From positions 1 to 64,000 of the forward strand of contig JALQPE010000578.1 of the NCBI GenBank assembly GCA_030407315.1: a stretch of DNA of 64,000 nucleotides, read 5' to 3'. The notes beneath the pieces were generated by a model. The model was not told the DNA's origin and did not search any database. It saw only the letters and a program-made list of their open reading frames with translations. Position numbers and translations under genes: made by a program. The stretch comes from Asparagopsis taxiformis. Taxonomy: Eukaryota; Rhodophyta; Florideophyceae; Bonnemaisoniales; Bonnemaisoniaceae. Positions 21,321 to 32,598 of the stretch are shown in pieces (the stretch's first letter is position 1; the number at the start of each line of letters is the position of its first letter).

Positions 21321-22340
21321 GGTAAGCGTGGGTTTTGAGTTTGACTATTTCCGTTGATGCGATATTTTTCATTGGAAGCCTGTTGACTCATGGTGTGTAT
21401 TGAGCGGAGGATGGAAGAGAGGTACGTGAAGTTTTGAAAGTGTGCTGCGAGGGAAGGTTGGTTTTGAGTCTGACTGTTGTAGTTGATTCCGATGTTGTGT
21501 AGATGATGCAGGAATGTTGATGACGGAAGGTAAGTTTCATTGAGTGCCAGGATGTGTTTTGCGAAGATATGGACTGCTGACTATGATTATTATTCATTGC
21601 AAGGTTTTTGGATCATGGTTTGTATTGTGTGTAGGATGGATGAGAGGTACATTTGCGAGTTCTCAGGGTATGTAGCGAGGGAAACGTTGGTTTTCAATCT
21701 GACTGTTGCGATTGATTCCGATGTTGCGTAGGTGATGGAGGAATAGTGATGACGGAAGGTAAGTCACGTTGGGCGCCCAGACCGGTTGTGCGAAGATGCG
21801 GAATGCTGGCTACTTTTCTTGGCTACACGATTACGTGATTTATGGTTTTTATTGTGTGCAGGATGGAACAGGTAAGGTAAGTGTGCGAGTTTTGAAAGTA
21901 AGCAGCGAGGGAAGGTTGGTTTTGAGTCTGACTATTTCCGTTGATGCGATATTTTTCATTGGAAGCCTATTGAGTCATGGTGTGTATTGTGTGGAGCGAA
22001 GGTAAGTGTGCGAGTTTTGAAAGTAAGCAGCGAGGGAAGGTTGGTTTTGGGTCTGACTGTTGTGGTTGATTCCGATGTTGTGTAGATGGTGCAGGAATGT
22101 TGATGACAGAAGGTAAGTTTCACTGAGCACCAAGACTTGTTTTGCGAAGATATGGACTGCTGACTTTGATTATTCATTGCAAGGTTTTTGGATCATGGTT
22201 TGTATTTTGTGTAGGATGGATGATTCACTCATCCTCTCGGAGAGGTAAGTAAGGGAGTTTCTAGGATATCTGTCGTGGTAAGCGTTGCTTTTGAATCTGA
22301 CTGTTGGGGTTGATGTTTTATATGTGATGCAGGAGTGGTG
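21321..22340 (+). repeat. Degenerate tandem array with alternating splice-site-like borders
   Basis: Units of about 215-350 bp repeat segments such as GATTCCGATGTTG (21,485, 21,714, 22,069) and a 59-bp block at 21,343 seen again at 21,930. Within the array, 10-27 bp islands similar to GATGATGCAGGAATG or GATGGATGAGAG are preceded by TGTGTAG or TGTGCAG and followed by GTAAGT or GTACAT. This is the order acceptor, micro-exon, donor on the plus strand. The array reads outward toward the right terminal repeat. It is either duplicated splice-bearing sequence or a real multi-micro-exon transcript. Confidence 0.55.
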
Positions 22341-22895
22341 AAGCAGGAACGGCAGGACTCCAGACTCCAGGAGAGTGAAGAAGGGATCTAGGAAGATGGG
22401 GAATGAAGCTGTGAGGTGTTTCTGGTATGTGTATATTTTCGGGCATAGGATAGAACTGAGAGTGGGTTTCAAGTGGTGTAAGATTTTGCTGACCATGTTC
22501 GTGTTTGATTTCTTGATGATTTAATGGGCTGGGGTGGTGTCGAGGAAAGCGGGGATGGTATTGGGAAGGAGCGGATTTTTTGTAATCTAGGTCGTGAGGG
22601 TTCTTGAATTATGTGCAAATGGTGGTGCATGGCGTTCGGATGGTAGGGAGAACGCGATAGTGAGGGAGATGGGTGATCGACGATATTCTGACAGGTATTT
22701 TGTATTCTGGCTGGATACGTATTTCCTATTCTAACCGGGTATTTATTTCCTATTCTGACCAGATATGTATTCCCTATTCTAGAGAGACGTATTGTATACG
22801 AGCAGTTTCCTAAATGACAGAATAAAATACGGTCCGATATGGGCCCTGAATTTAACATCCGCTGTAATTTCTTCCCTCCCGGTTTTCGCTGATAT
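22341..22895. repeat. Right arm with short degenerate tandem repeats
   Basis: About four degenerate units of roughly 27 bp based on TATTCTGACCGGATA and TATTTCCTATTC occupy 22,684-22,785. The rest is G-rich and C-poor on plus, with no gene. Confidence 0.5.
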
Positions 22896-23031
22896 ATTGT
22901 ATACTGGATGTCGGGTCCTAGTATTCCGCCAAACGTACTAGAGAAAGTGGACGTCCGCATCCAAAATTTTTTTATTTTTTTGGACGCGGACGTTCATTTG
23001 TTCTAGTAAATCTCGGGGCCGACTAGGACCC
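22896..23031. repeat. Right subterminal repeat cluster
   Basis: Holds CCTAGTATTCC, CGTACTAGAG (twice), GGACGTCCGCATCC and GGACGCGGACGTTC. These are the same motifs as 3,758-3,935 in mirrored orientation. Confidence 0.6.
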
Positions 23032-23078
23032 GTACTAGAGAGACTGGACGTCCGCGTCCACTTCCGAAAACACAGACG
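23032..23078 (-). repeat. Right terminal inverted repeat
   Basis: Reverse complement of 3,711-3,757 with 6 mismatches, ending CACAGACG at 23,078. Composition changes abruptly to CpG-rich DNA immediately after. Confidence 0.75.
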
Positions 23079-23561
23079 TTAAAATTAGCACCGACGTGCT
23101 ACGCGTCAAAGAGCTCGAACGCTCAACGATATTCGGCACCCGACGGGGTTATTCGCACGAGAAACGACGGCGGAAACGATTTCCGAGTTAGTTACTAAAT
23201 GATACGCACGCCAACGGGCTCAACGATCGAGGTTAACGTACCACTCGCAGTGAAAAGCCGCCGCTACGCGCCGCCGCTTCGCCGAATAGTTACAATTTGT
23301 ACGAACCTGCCAACGGGCACGCGCCGTCGCGAACGCGAAGAACGAGCTACGTAAGCCATACGACGCCCAACGGGGCGGACGCGACAACAAAAAAATTGTG
23401 GGGAGGGGCTTAACGCTCACCCCTCCCCCAACGCAGACGACCTGCCAATACGAATTACGAAGCTCAACGGAGCCGTGCGGTTACGCAGAAAAAAAGACGA
23501 AGTTTACGAAGAAGCTCGATGCTAAAAGCCTACGAGGCCTACGTACTAACCTAGGAACGAC
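23079..23561. other. CpG-rich non-coding DNA downstream of gag-like ORF
   Basis: Very CpG-rich with repeated CCAACGGG-like words. It is continuous in composition with the gag-like gene to its right. If that gene belongs to a retroelement, pol would be expected here but is absent, so the element is truncated at the border of the large transposon. Confidence 0.45.
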
Positions 23562-25769
23562 CTAGTAGCGACGCGAACGCTTGCCCGCAGGGTCATACGG
23601 ACCAGGGCCTTCGCCGCGGCTATCGTGGCTGCGGCTGCGAATGGGCTGAACGAAGCCCGGCGCGTACAGATCGAAGGTCTGCGTGACCACGGGAGCTCTT
23701 TCGCGACGCGACGCGGGATCCCCAGCGTAAGGGTCCGCAGTCCCGTGACTGCGCGAATCCGAAGGGCGCGCCGAAGCGGGGTCGCGTGGTAGATACGCCG
23801 CCGCGTGGCCATACCCAACGGGGTTTCCGTAGCCGCCGCCACTCGCGTATCCGTAGGGATCGTTACGGCCACCAACGGACGGTGCGTAACCACGAGTCGC
23901 CGCGGCGAGACGTTCCGAAATCGCGCGTTCCGTTGCCAAGCGGGCAGTCAGATCCAACGTCTGGGCTCTGAAATCTTCGGCTGAGCGAGCCACGGACGTA
24001 ATAAGGGAACGAATAACCCAACCGTCCGCACGAGGCGGAGCGGCCATCGACGTACCGAGAAGCCGATGGGCATCCTCATCGGAGATACGGTCGTCCAAGC
24101 TCACGAAGCGAGGCATACGTTCGGCCAACGCGGCCGCTTCCGAACGACCGACACGGGCAACGTCGCCCCCTCCCGTAGCCTCACGTGGCACGATCTCCCG
24201 AGGATCCGGCGCACGCGGCGCCTCATCTTGATGGCCACGACGGCCAGAACGTGACCCGCGAGGTCGATTGCCGCCACCGAGGTCACCAATGTAGCCAGAA
24301 CGATTGCCACGACGGCGTTCGGAACGGGAAGCGTCCCGCGGTACGTACGCGCCGTCGTTGCGCACGGACACGAACTCTTGGTTGTCCCCGGTCGCGTAAT
24401 CCGGGCGCACGACGCGATACTCCGGCCCCAACGCGAAGGCGCCGCGAGTCTCCGCCACCACGCTGGTGACGGAGACGAACATGTCGGAACCTTCGACCGG
24501 CATTGCACGAAGCAATTCGTAATCTGCCAGGTAGTCCAGCGTGGACTCCGGCAGTAGGCGCGCGCGCCCAAACACACGCCGCTCCACGTAAAGCGAGCAA
24601 GCGAACATCGCTGCGTGTTCGACGTCCACCGCCGTGAGGAAACGTTCCTTCACCGCCGCAGGCGCGTCCTGCATGGCTCCGGTGAAATAGTGTACCACGC
24701 GAGGTAATAACGTAGAGGACCCGCGGGGATACGGATACGCGCCCACCACGTCTGGCAGCGTCGGGAAGTAATTCCCACCCGGAACACCTAGCGAGGTGGA
24801 CGCGTGCGACACACGAAAGTCGTCCGCGTTGGCGTAACGGAGCGCGAAGTAGTCGTCTTACGAAACGACCCGGTTGGCCATCACGCTCAACGATAGCGCG
24901 GTCTTCCACTCGGCACGCTGCCGCTCCGTCAATGTCCGCGGACACACGTACACGAACGCCAACGCAGTGAACGGCGGTTCCTCGGGCGTCCCCTTCCACA
25001 AGTACGCGTCCATAATGTCTACGTAGACTGCATCGTCAGCGTCGCGCAACCACGAGCGGTCGCAACGAATCGACGCCGGGATCTGGTAACGAACCGATCC
25101 CGCAGGCCCGTTGGCGAAACGACGCCCGGCACGACGCCCCCACGAATCTTCGGCAACGCCCATGTATTCGAGCACTGCGCGTGCGTCCAAACGATCTTTG
25201 GCCAGCGTGGCCACGTCCTCGTCCGACACAGCCACCCAAGGCAGCACCACCCACGCGTGGGATAGGGAACTCGCGTCGAGCGCGACTCCGTTACGGTCGG
25301 AGGTTCCGACGGTCCCCGCGGGAACGTCCAACCCCGACGAGTCCCGACGGGGAGACTGGGGCGAACCCTCACGACGAGGTTCTCCGGCGCGCAACTCTGC
25401 CTCGGCAAGACGTAAACGTGCGACCGCGGCCATCGCAGCCACTCCACGACCAGAGGGCACGACCTCCGGCACTATCGGTGACTCCGGACTTGAGACAGAC
25501 GCCGCGGCGTCGCCATCAGCAGGGGCAACGGCCCCTGCAGCCTCGACAGGCGGAACGGGAGCCGTCGGGCGCGACGATGAGGCAACGGCCTGCAGAGCCA
25601 CGGCTTGAACCGCCCCAACGGACGGGGCGGGCGCGACGGACGCTTCCGTCGCTGGCGGCACACCGACCCTGGCGAGGGAGGGAGCGCCCTGCGAAGGGTT
25701 CCTCGCTCCACCTCCAGCAGAGCCGGCGGGCCGCGGAGTGTTAGCATCGGTGCTACGAGTCGTAACCAT
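23562..25769 (-). pseudogene. CpG-rich gag-like ORF interrupted by one TAA
   Basis: One frame runs from ATG 25,769 (MVTTRST) to the stop at 23,562, broken only by TAA at 24,858-24,860. Sequence after the stop (DDYFALRYAN) continues in the same frame, so the two halves were one protein of about 735 residues. The first 190 residues are A, P, S and G rich. Residues about 190-400 look globular (WVVLPWVAV, then a WLRDADDAVYVDIMDAYLW segment). The C-terminal third is R, G and S rich and ends KRSRRY. There is no zinc knuckle or protease. A structural gag of a retroelement is the best guess from layout and composition, but I do not recognise the family. The open frame upstream of 25,769 (to 25,847) is hydrophobic and probably not used. 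Confidence 0.5.
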
Positions 25770-27838
25770 CGCGGTTACCCTGTACGCGATGTTTACGACG
25801 AGTGCAACGAACACGAAGACGAGAGCCACGCGGGCGAGACGGAACAAGAGAATGTAAAGAACGGAAGCAGCCAGGAGTACCCAGCGGGGGAAAGAGGTGA
25901 TGAAGAACGGAAAGGCAACGGCCTGGATGACGATGGTGAGGGGAAGGGTAAGCGACGATCGCTATCACGTTAAGTCGCGTCTTAAATAACCTTCGGACGA
26001 CCATTGTCGCAATGCCCGCTGGCAGATTCACGAAATGGCCGCGGCCTACGTGCGTATCACGCTGAATCGAAGCACACCCGCGTGGTGGAATTGGACACTG
26101 CATTCGATTGCAGGAAACGCCTAAGCGAGGCATTGACGAACGATGCCAACGGGCGGGCCTCGATGATTACGAAAGAGCCGGAGCGCACGCGCGCGCTCCG
26201 TCTCCGTGGCCAACCGATCAGCCAACCGGGCCGCGTACGTTTAAGCGAGATTTTTCGGGACAACTGCCACGTCCGCAGTTGTACCCGAAAAGGCGCCAAG
26301 GCCCCGTGTCTCAGACGCGTCCTGACGGGCCTCGCGTGGCCGGGACGTCCACGTGTGGGGGTGGGGCTGTGTAGTATACGTGGCAATTCCGAAATTGCAA
26401 ATAATTACGGTTTCCGCGGAATTCGAATTTCGGCGGACCCGAGCGATAACAGCAATGCACGAACATTGCTGGCGCATACGCGCGCGAGATAGGCACACGT
26501 GTGCAATGAACGTACTGGCAACGGCCACCGGACCAACGGGTCCCTACGTGCGACCCACAAGGTCCTTTCCCATTCGGGGACGTTACGAGCAGTGTTTGCA
26601 CTGTAAAGCGATGCCATCGTGGTTAAATAGGTATTGGCATCGTGCCGGGAGGGAAAGGGGACAATTATCGATCGGGCAACGTGCTCTAGTGTACGACTGA
26701 CTTCTACGTTTTATGTTTTCGCCTAACGAAGCTTCGTCTCCGTCGAGCTGCGCACTCCCTACCCATCGCCACACGTGAGGCTGATCGCGTGTAGTGCCTA
26801 AGGGCTTGGTTGAGAGCGCCTCCGGTGACGTACCACCTCGTTCGTTAACGTAATCCTCGCGTGGATCGTTCGTCGTGACGCTCGTGTCTACTCGCTAACC
26901 TATTCTCTACCTTCTACCTTTCTACCTAACATACAGTCAAACACCAGCGGGTGGCACTGTTCGTTCGTTTCGTAAGGACAGCGTGTCCACTAGCTCGTAC
27001 CAGCTACTTCGTCACCGAACTATCGTTCCACAGGTCCAATTGGAACGGACAGAACAGGAGAGTGACAGCTAGAGAAGCAAAATAAACAAGTCGTTACATG
27101 TGCCGCACAGGGAGTGAGTGACCACAATTAGATTCCAATCTATTGTTATCAGTGCTATTGCAGTGTACCAAACTAGTGTCAGTTTATGGATCCTGAAATA
27201 CAGGCTGTCTAATGGTATGATAAGTTGAGGTAAGCTCAATCGGCCTCAGTTATAATGTGCAGAACTTGGATTGACGATCGGAGTGGATTGACAGCCTGTT
27301 GTAACTCCACGCACTTATTTTTGCAGCACACATTGCCAAAAAGTGAACCCACCCTGGAAGCCCTCAGTGGCTCAGTAGCGTGAATATGGGACTCCAAAAC
27401 CTACCCTGAAGGCATGCTCGAGACAGCACCTGTGAATAATTTCAGTCTTATTCAAAGGTGAAAAAATTAGTATATATCCTTAATATGTTATTATAGCGCA
27501 ATCAGAAATACATTCATAGTAGTTAGTTGATAATCTAACTGAAGAAAACGGATAGTTTGCTTGCTACCTTTCAACTATCCGTTACTAGATCTATCTCTGC
27601 TGTTACGATTCTATTCTAAGCGTTGATTGTTACGGGCTCGTACTTTCGCGATAAATACCACTCATGAGTTTCTATTGAATTGATTTATTCTTGTTTGCTA
27701 CTCAACTAAAGCGTTTACAACTACATTCGGGGATAGGAGCGAAGGAATGAAAGTAAGCGAATTCAGTGTGGAGGCAGTGGAGAAGGATTCATTGAACCAG
27801 TACAAGTAAGGGCCGAGTCACTATCAGATCAGTTGTCT
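25770..27838. other. Gene-free stretch, probable leader/LTR of the CpG-rich element
   Basis: 25.8-26.7 kb keeps the CpG-rich composition and many short open frames without recognisable domains. From about 27.1 kb it turns AT-rich. An inverted repeat with 10-bp arms ACAGGCTGTC lies at 27,200-27,209 and 27,290-27,299. No LTR pair could be matched because only one end is in place. Confidence 0.35.
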
Positions 27839-28535
27839 ATGGAGGAAGATGCCCAGAAGCTGATCAACCAGTCTCTACATATGTACAAGGGGGAGGGCAA
27901 CAACGACGCAGAAATATGGACTAACCAGCTACTCTCTAGATTTGAGCTACTCCGGGACAGAAAAACTGAAAATAGTGGAAGAACAAGTGGAGGAGGTGTA
28001 CCAACTTTGGCAAGGTCCGTTGGGTTGCCCGCAAGAACAGGCCACGATACATCTGATGCGATAGGTCAGACTACGACACACTTTGGATCAGGGAGTGCGG
28101 ATCAGGCTACAATGGATACTCCTGGGCCATCTAATACACTTAAATCTGTGGGCCAAGTATTGGAAGCAACATATATTCCAAAAACACCGAAGGATGCATC
28201 AAGCCTCGTGTCATTATAGCGCCACGGAAGCGCTGCAGACGGGTTCCACCTAGTGCGTGTTTTCAACGACACAGACATGCGAAAAGTGATCGTTGATCAG
28301 TATACTGAGTCAAAATAGAATAAAACGGGCCACAAACGCAAGTTCCAGCGATACAAGCGGCTAATGCGTGAAATTTGTTCGTTTCATGATGATATACCAG
28401 ATATATTTAGTAGATCAGATGCCCAGTGGGGCACAGCAGTGGAGGCTTTTGAGGCCCGTTGGGAAGTCCTGGGTGGAAAGAGAAGAAAGACACTCAGTAC
28501 TATTTGTAGAACCAGCCGGGATGGCGGTCACTAAG
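27839..28535 (+). pseudogene. Unidentified transposon ORF fragment with two in-frame stops
   Basis: One frame runs from ATG 27,839 to the stop near 28,535, broken by TAG at 28,217-28,219 and TAG at 28,316-28,318. The text stays protein-like across both stops (KVIVDQYTESK, then HKRKFQRYKRLMREIC), so these look like nonsense lesions. No domain recognised. The protease pseudogene at 31 kb is on the same strand. The two may be parts of one element separated by the CpG-rich block between them, but this is speculative. Confidence 0.35.
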
Positions 28536-31019
28536 AGAGTTCTAGAATCGCTTGCCGTGTCAGGGCGTGTTGAACCGGATCGCGCAATTGAACTTGCGTT
28601 TTGCACGTCGCTCGGTCTCGGTGGCGATCGGGTGGTACAACGGCGGAACGCGCAGGGGTCGATCGCAACACGGGATTCGCGGGCCAGCGCAAGCCGTGAT
28701 CTCAGGGGGAGATCACCGAGTAAACTCGAGCTCAACACGATCCACGCAGGGGTCGTAAATCCCTGGCCTAGCGGTATGCGACGCAACGCGCGGTCTCACG
28801 GTGCGACGCAATTCGACGGTCGGTAAACGCGGCACGCGCGCACGTACGTCGGCGATCGTGAGCAATCCGCACGCAACGTCGTAACGCAATCGGTCCTCGC
28901 GACGCGCTCAACGCTTAACTCGTAGCTGCGAAAGTGCTGACCGTTTATTGGTAGGGTGCGAAGCAGTGCGACCACTAATAGCTAACTTACTTGGGACAGG
29001 CTGTCCTTGTGCGGCCGGCGGTCGCACGCTCGCACGCAAAAAAGGAAATATTTGGGAAAAGACTTTCGTCATAAAAACCCAAAAAGGGAAAATAAAGGGA
29101 AATTCGCGGAAATCGCTACACGTGGCGCGGCTCGCGGTTTCGTGGCAACGTTCGCGCGCACGCGCTCGCATCGACGCTCCGTGACACGTAATCAAGACGC
29201 CACGCGTACGCTCGCTTACTAACTAACTGAAACGGATGCTAGCGGACTTACGTAAACGCGCGCGCTCGCATCGATTTCGTCGACCAACTTAAATTGCACC
29301 ACACTATTGAGAAGCAGTTATCATAAATAAAATCGAGGTATATACTCATTTTGATGAATCTACTGGCTATTTTGCTAGAGAGCTGTTCAAATTACTGCCA
29401 AAATGTACATGATATAAATAGCAATAGGATGACTCCTTGTCCAATGAGAATTAAGTACTATTTTTGTACATGACATCAATTATTGTTGGATATTTTCATA
29501 CCCAATGAGAATTCAGTATGTGTATTTCTACGGTAATGAGGAAAATTAACAGCTCGATAGACTTGCCAAGATTATGCAGGGAGTGAGCAGGTCCGATAGA
29601 AGAACAACATGAAAGGGGCAGCTGAGAGAGCGTAACATCTACTATTACATCCTATCTATTACCGCCGCACCACGATGTCCCGAACTGTAGGACCTTAGCC
29701 CTTTTAGATAGATTGTACCTCCGAGGAGGATAAGAGGATAGGGATAAGGCTTCGAACTCACGAGTGAGAGCGCCGATTCCACGAGGCTGACGCCTCGTGC
29801 GATCCTAGTAGCCCGAAGGCTGTGTCGGGTGGATCGATCCCTCGGAGCCCGGACACCTGTCTCCCAACCCGGTAGCGGGTGGTAGAGCGGGGTCCGGGAC
29901 GGCTGGATCTAACCTGCCGGAGGGATCTATCGGCCGTGGCCGTCCTCAACCCACTTAAGGGTTAACTAGGCACTTAGCGCGATGGATCCCCGCGGGGAAT
30001 TGTGGTCGCCTCCACGCGTGGCTGCCCACACAGCGGATTCCGCAACTGTGATACCGCCGGCGGCTGCGGTCGAGACCGATTGAGAAGCCCACGGGCGTTG
30101 GCTCGGTTGACCGGCTGGGAGTGCCGAACCGACAGCGCTCCCAGTCGGTAGCCTTGTTCCGGTGGGCGGAAGGCCACTCCCGGTCGCCTGACGGCGTCGT
30201 TAAAAGAAGCGGGAAGGTGGTCCACTACCGCGGAGACGAAATGCCCTAGGGCAATCCACGTGCACTCCCGCCGGAGGAGGCTCGCGGCGGGCATTTGGGG
30301 ACGAGTGCGAGTGGTCCCCAATTAGAGATCGAAACGGAGCGGCTGGTATCCTGTGAAGGAATTGCTGCCGCCGTTAAGTTGTAAGTTAAACGACCACAGT
30401 CGAATGATTTGGAACCGAACCGATCTGCCTTTATTGTAGCTTAGTGGTCAGTCCGTTTACCTCAAATGGTCAACGAGACTGCCGGGACCGGACCAGGACC
30501 AATGGTCCCGGACCGGTGGCCTACGGCCCTTGTGGGGTCTTTATACGGCCCGGGGGCCAAATCAGGCTAGCTGCTATGTTGCTACGTGTATGCTAATGGA
30601 ACTGGCCAGACGTAACGTACACGTGCGCAGTTGTAACGGGAGAATCTTCCCGCTCGCACACGTGTGCGACTAATCGCGCCTATATCGCTACACGTTGCAC
30701 GCTCGCCGAAGGGTCCCGCGCAAGCAATGTGACCCGGTGCCAATGCGAGGCGGCACGCACCCATTCGCCCTTGGGCGACAATTCCTCTACCACGTCACCA
30801 CGGCTCATGGGCTAACGCCGCGACTCTTCGTGGCCAATTCTATTGCCGAACACCACTCACGCTCGCGAGCGTCACCCCCACGCGACCCTTCTCCAGGCAC
30901 CCTTTCGCCAGTCAATACGGGACGAGTCCCACATGAACTCCATCGCTGTCGCTCACTACACGTCGACTCCAGTCGCTTGGGGTCGACACGGATAACGAAT
31001 ATATCCGTCAATACGTGGA
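28536..31019. other. CpG/GC-rich block without recognised genes
   Basis: Two CpG-rich segments (28,540-29,300 and 29,740-31,000) flank an AT-rich part (29,300-29,740). Short frames have no recognisable domain. A perfect hairpin with arms CACGAGGC/GCCTCGTG and a 4-base loop lies at 29,780-29,799. The block resembles untranslated retroelement sequence. It is not rRNA as far as I can tell, and no tRNA was found. Confidence 0.35.
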
Positions 31020-32240
31020 GAGAAAATCTTCAAGAGTAGTGACAGCGCACAGAGCGCAAACGATCTCGTTCCTAATTGGCTACTTCAAGTGAGGAATGAT
31101 AACATGATGGATGACCACATCCTATTGGGTGCCCTGTCACAAATGGACTTTCCATTGAGCACTGTGGTCGTCCCGCCGTCGACATCAGTCAAGTTAATCA
31201 GTGCTGCTACGCAGGCAGACAAGACGTTAAGAGAAAACATCTTGTCTGGCCTTGTGGACGGTATCAGTCCACTTCTACGTTGCAGAGATACTCGTACCGT
31301 ACTCATTCCGATGGCCCATGAACGTCATTGGTGCCTCGTTGTTTCCAGTAACGACTCGTCGCTCCCAGGTTTCAGTTCTGCAAGAATCTATTGGGTCGAT
31401 AGCCTTGGTCAACAGTCGCCACAAGGTTTCGGAGACATGCTGTCAGTTGTGAAGTCCGTTTTAGATGCCATCACTGGCTCTACGTGGCAAATTATGAACT
31501 CGAACTACATGACCGACGTGCTACATTACAGGACCCAAGTGGGCGTTAATAGCTGTGGTTAGTATGTTATTTCAACTATCAGTCATTTTGCACTGACCGT
31601 TGGCGGCCTGACTACTTTTACATATATCGAGGACAAGAAATATCTTGAAGAAGATGACATGTCGTTCATGGACTACGCTAAGAAGCTGACAACTGATTTA
31701 CGCCGTGATGCTGTTTTGGCATTCTTCAAGTGCGTGGTGGCAACGTACGAGACGGCTTCGCGAAATTTGGCTCCTCATCGCCGCCTTCGCGTCTCTTATT
31801 TTGATTTTATACATCTAATCACTGTAAAAATACGTTTCCCCCTACCCCGTGACACTACCGACGGTGGCCGGAACAATCTACGTTTCGACTCGGATATTTC
31901 TTATATTCTCACATTTGGAGAACAAGTTGTTTCGGTGGAAGCTTTTCAGGCAGCTTGTGCGGCCAAAGGGGAGTACTTCCAAATCCATGCGAAATATGAG
32001 TACAAAAGGGGCCCGTTTGTGAAGCGTGTGGAGCTGAAATGTTTCAGACGCCTTGCAAATAAAAATAGGGCCGCGTGTAAGGTGAAAGCCAACCTCCGCT
32101 TGTTGCGCAATACGACACCAGAAGCCCCGGAAACTTGGGTTAGTGTGCGACAGGGGTGCCACAACCATGGAAAGGTCGTGCCCCGCGCCAGTCGCCGCTC
32201 AACGACTACAGAAGCTGGCCCTAGTGGAAGCCAGAATTAA
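31020..32240 (+). pseudogene. Ulp1/C48 cysteine protease plus FAR1/FLYWCH-like zinc finger, one stop
   Basis: Frame open from before 31,020 to 32,240 with a single TAG at 31,560-31,562. Taking codon 31,089 as 1, the C48 catalytic set is visible: H80 W81 (HERHW), D104 (YWVDS), Q150 and C156 (NSCG). The TAG falls one codon after that G, and the domain resumes at once with YVISTI, as expected for this family. Further on, ELKCFRR...RAACKV...QGCHNHG has the C-x11-C...C-H-x-H layout of the WRKY-GCM1/FAR1 finger found in Mutator-like transposases. Ulp1-like proteases are known passengers of MULEs and other DNA transposons. No transposase core was found nearby. Translation start unclear; first ATG in frame is 31,104. 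Confidence 0.65.
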
Positions 32241-32598
32241 TAGTTTGCTTTTGGCCCGTTTGAATGCATTGAATTACGCATAGTTTGAATATCATGCTAG
32301 CTGCTTGATTAAACGTCTTTGATTTTTTCTCGAATTTTCTGGTAAAAATAGATAAAACAGACTAGGAACAACAGGGCCCATACATTCGTCCAACAATGCG
32401 ATTTGATTCACTGTAAGCGTCCGGAAATAGCGTAGAATAGCATTGGCCCGATCTAGTTTGCAAGAACGGCACCGTACAGTACGACATCACCAGTTTTCTA
32501 GGGACCGGCTGCCTCTCTACCCGGCCATCACTCAGCGGGTCTGTCGCGCGCTGGCCGGCGGCGGCGAGCCGAAGAACAGCGTGTATTTCGACCCCCCC
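32241..32598. other. Short spacer before the copia element
   Basis: No gene seen. It ends in a run of seven C (32,592-32,598) into which the retrotransposon inserted. Confidence 0.5.

Larger units (their letters stand above)
3711..23078. mobile_element. Putative 19.4 kb TIR DNA transposon with epigenetic cargo
   Basis: Bounded by 47-bp imperfect terminal inverted repeats (3,711-3,757 and 23,032-23,078). The ends also share subterminal motifs (GGACGTCC, CTAGTAC, CTAGTATTCC) in mirrored orientation. Inside are a ParB/2OG-oxygenase gene, a DNA methyltransferase-SET gene, a coiled-coil gene and a broken Plavaka-like transposase. Strand composition is mirrored: the left arm is C-rich and G-poor on plus, the right arm is G-rich and C-poor. 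The bases next to the ends are TT on both sides, compatible with a 2-bp target duplication but too short to prove one. Plavaka is a CMC (CACTA-related) family, known mainly from fungi and animals. That the cargo moves with the ends is inference. Confidence 0.65.

Noticed and set aside
30433..30510. Possible tRNA (GTAGCTTAGTGGTCAG looks like a D-arm/A box)
   Set aside because: No T-arm with GTTCGAAYC at the right distance and no acceptor stem pairing.
31560..31584. A 25-base GT..AG intron removing the protease stop
   Set aside because: Removal shifts the frame into a stop within a few codons, while direct reading past TAG keeps the domain intact.
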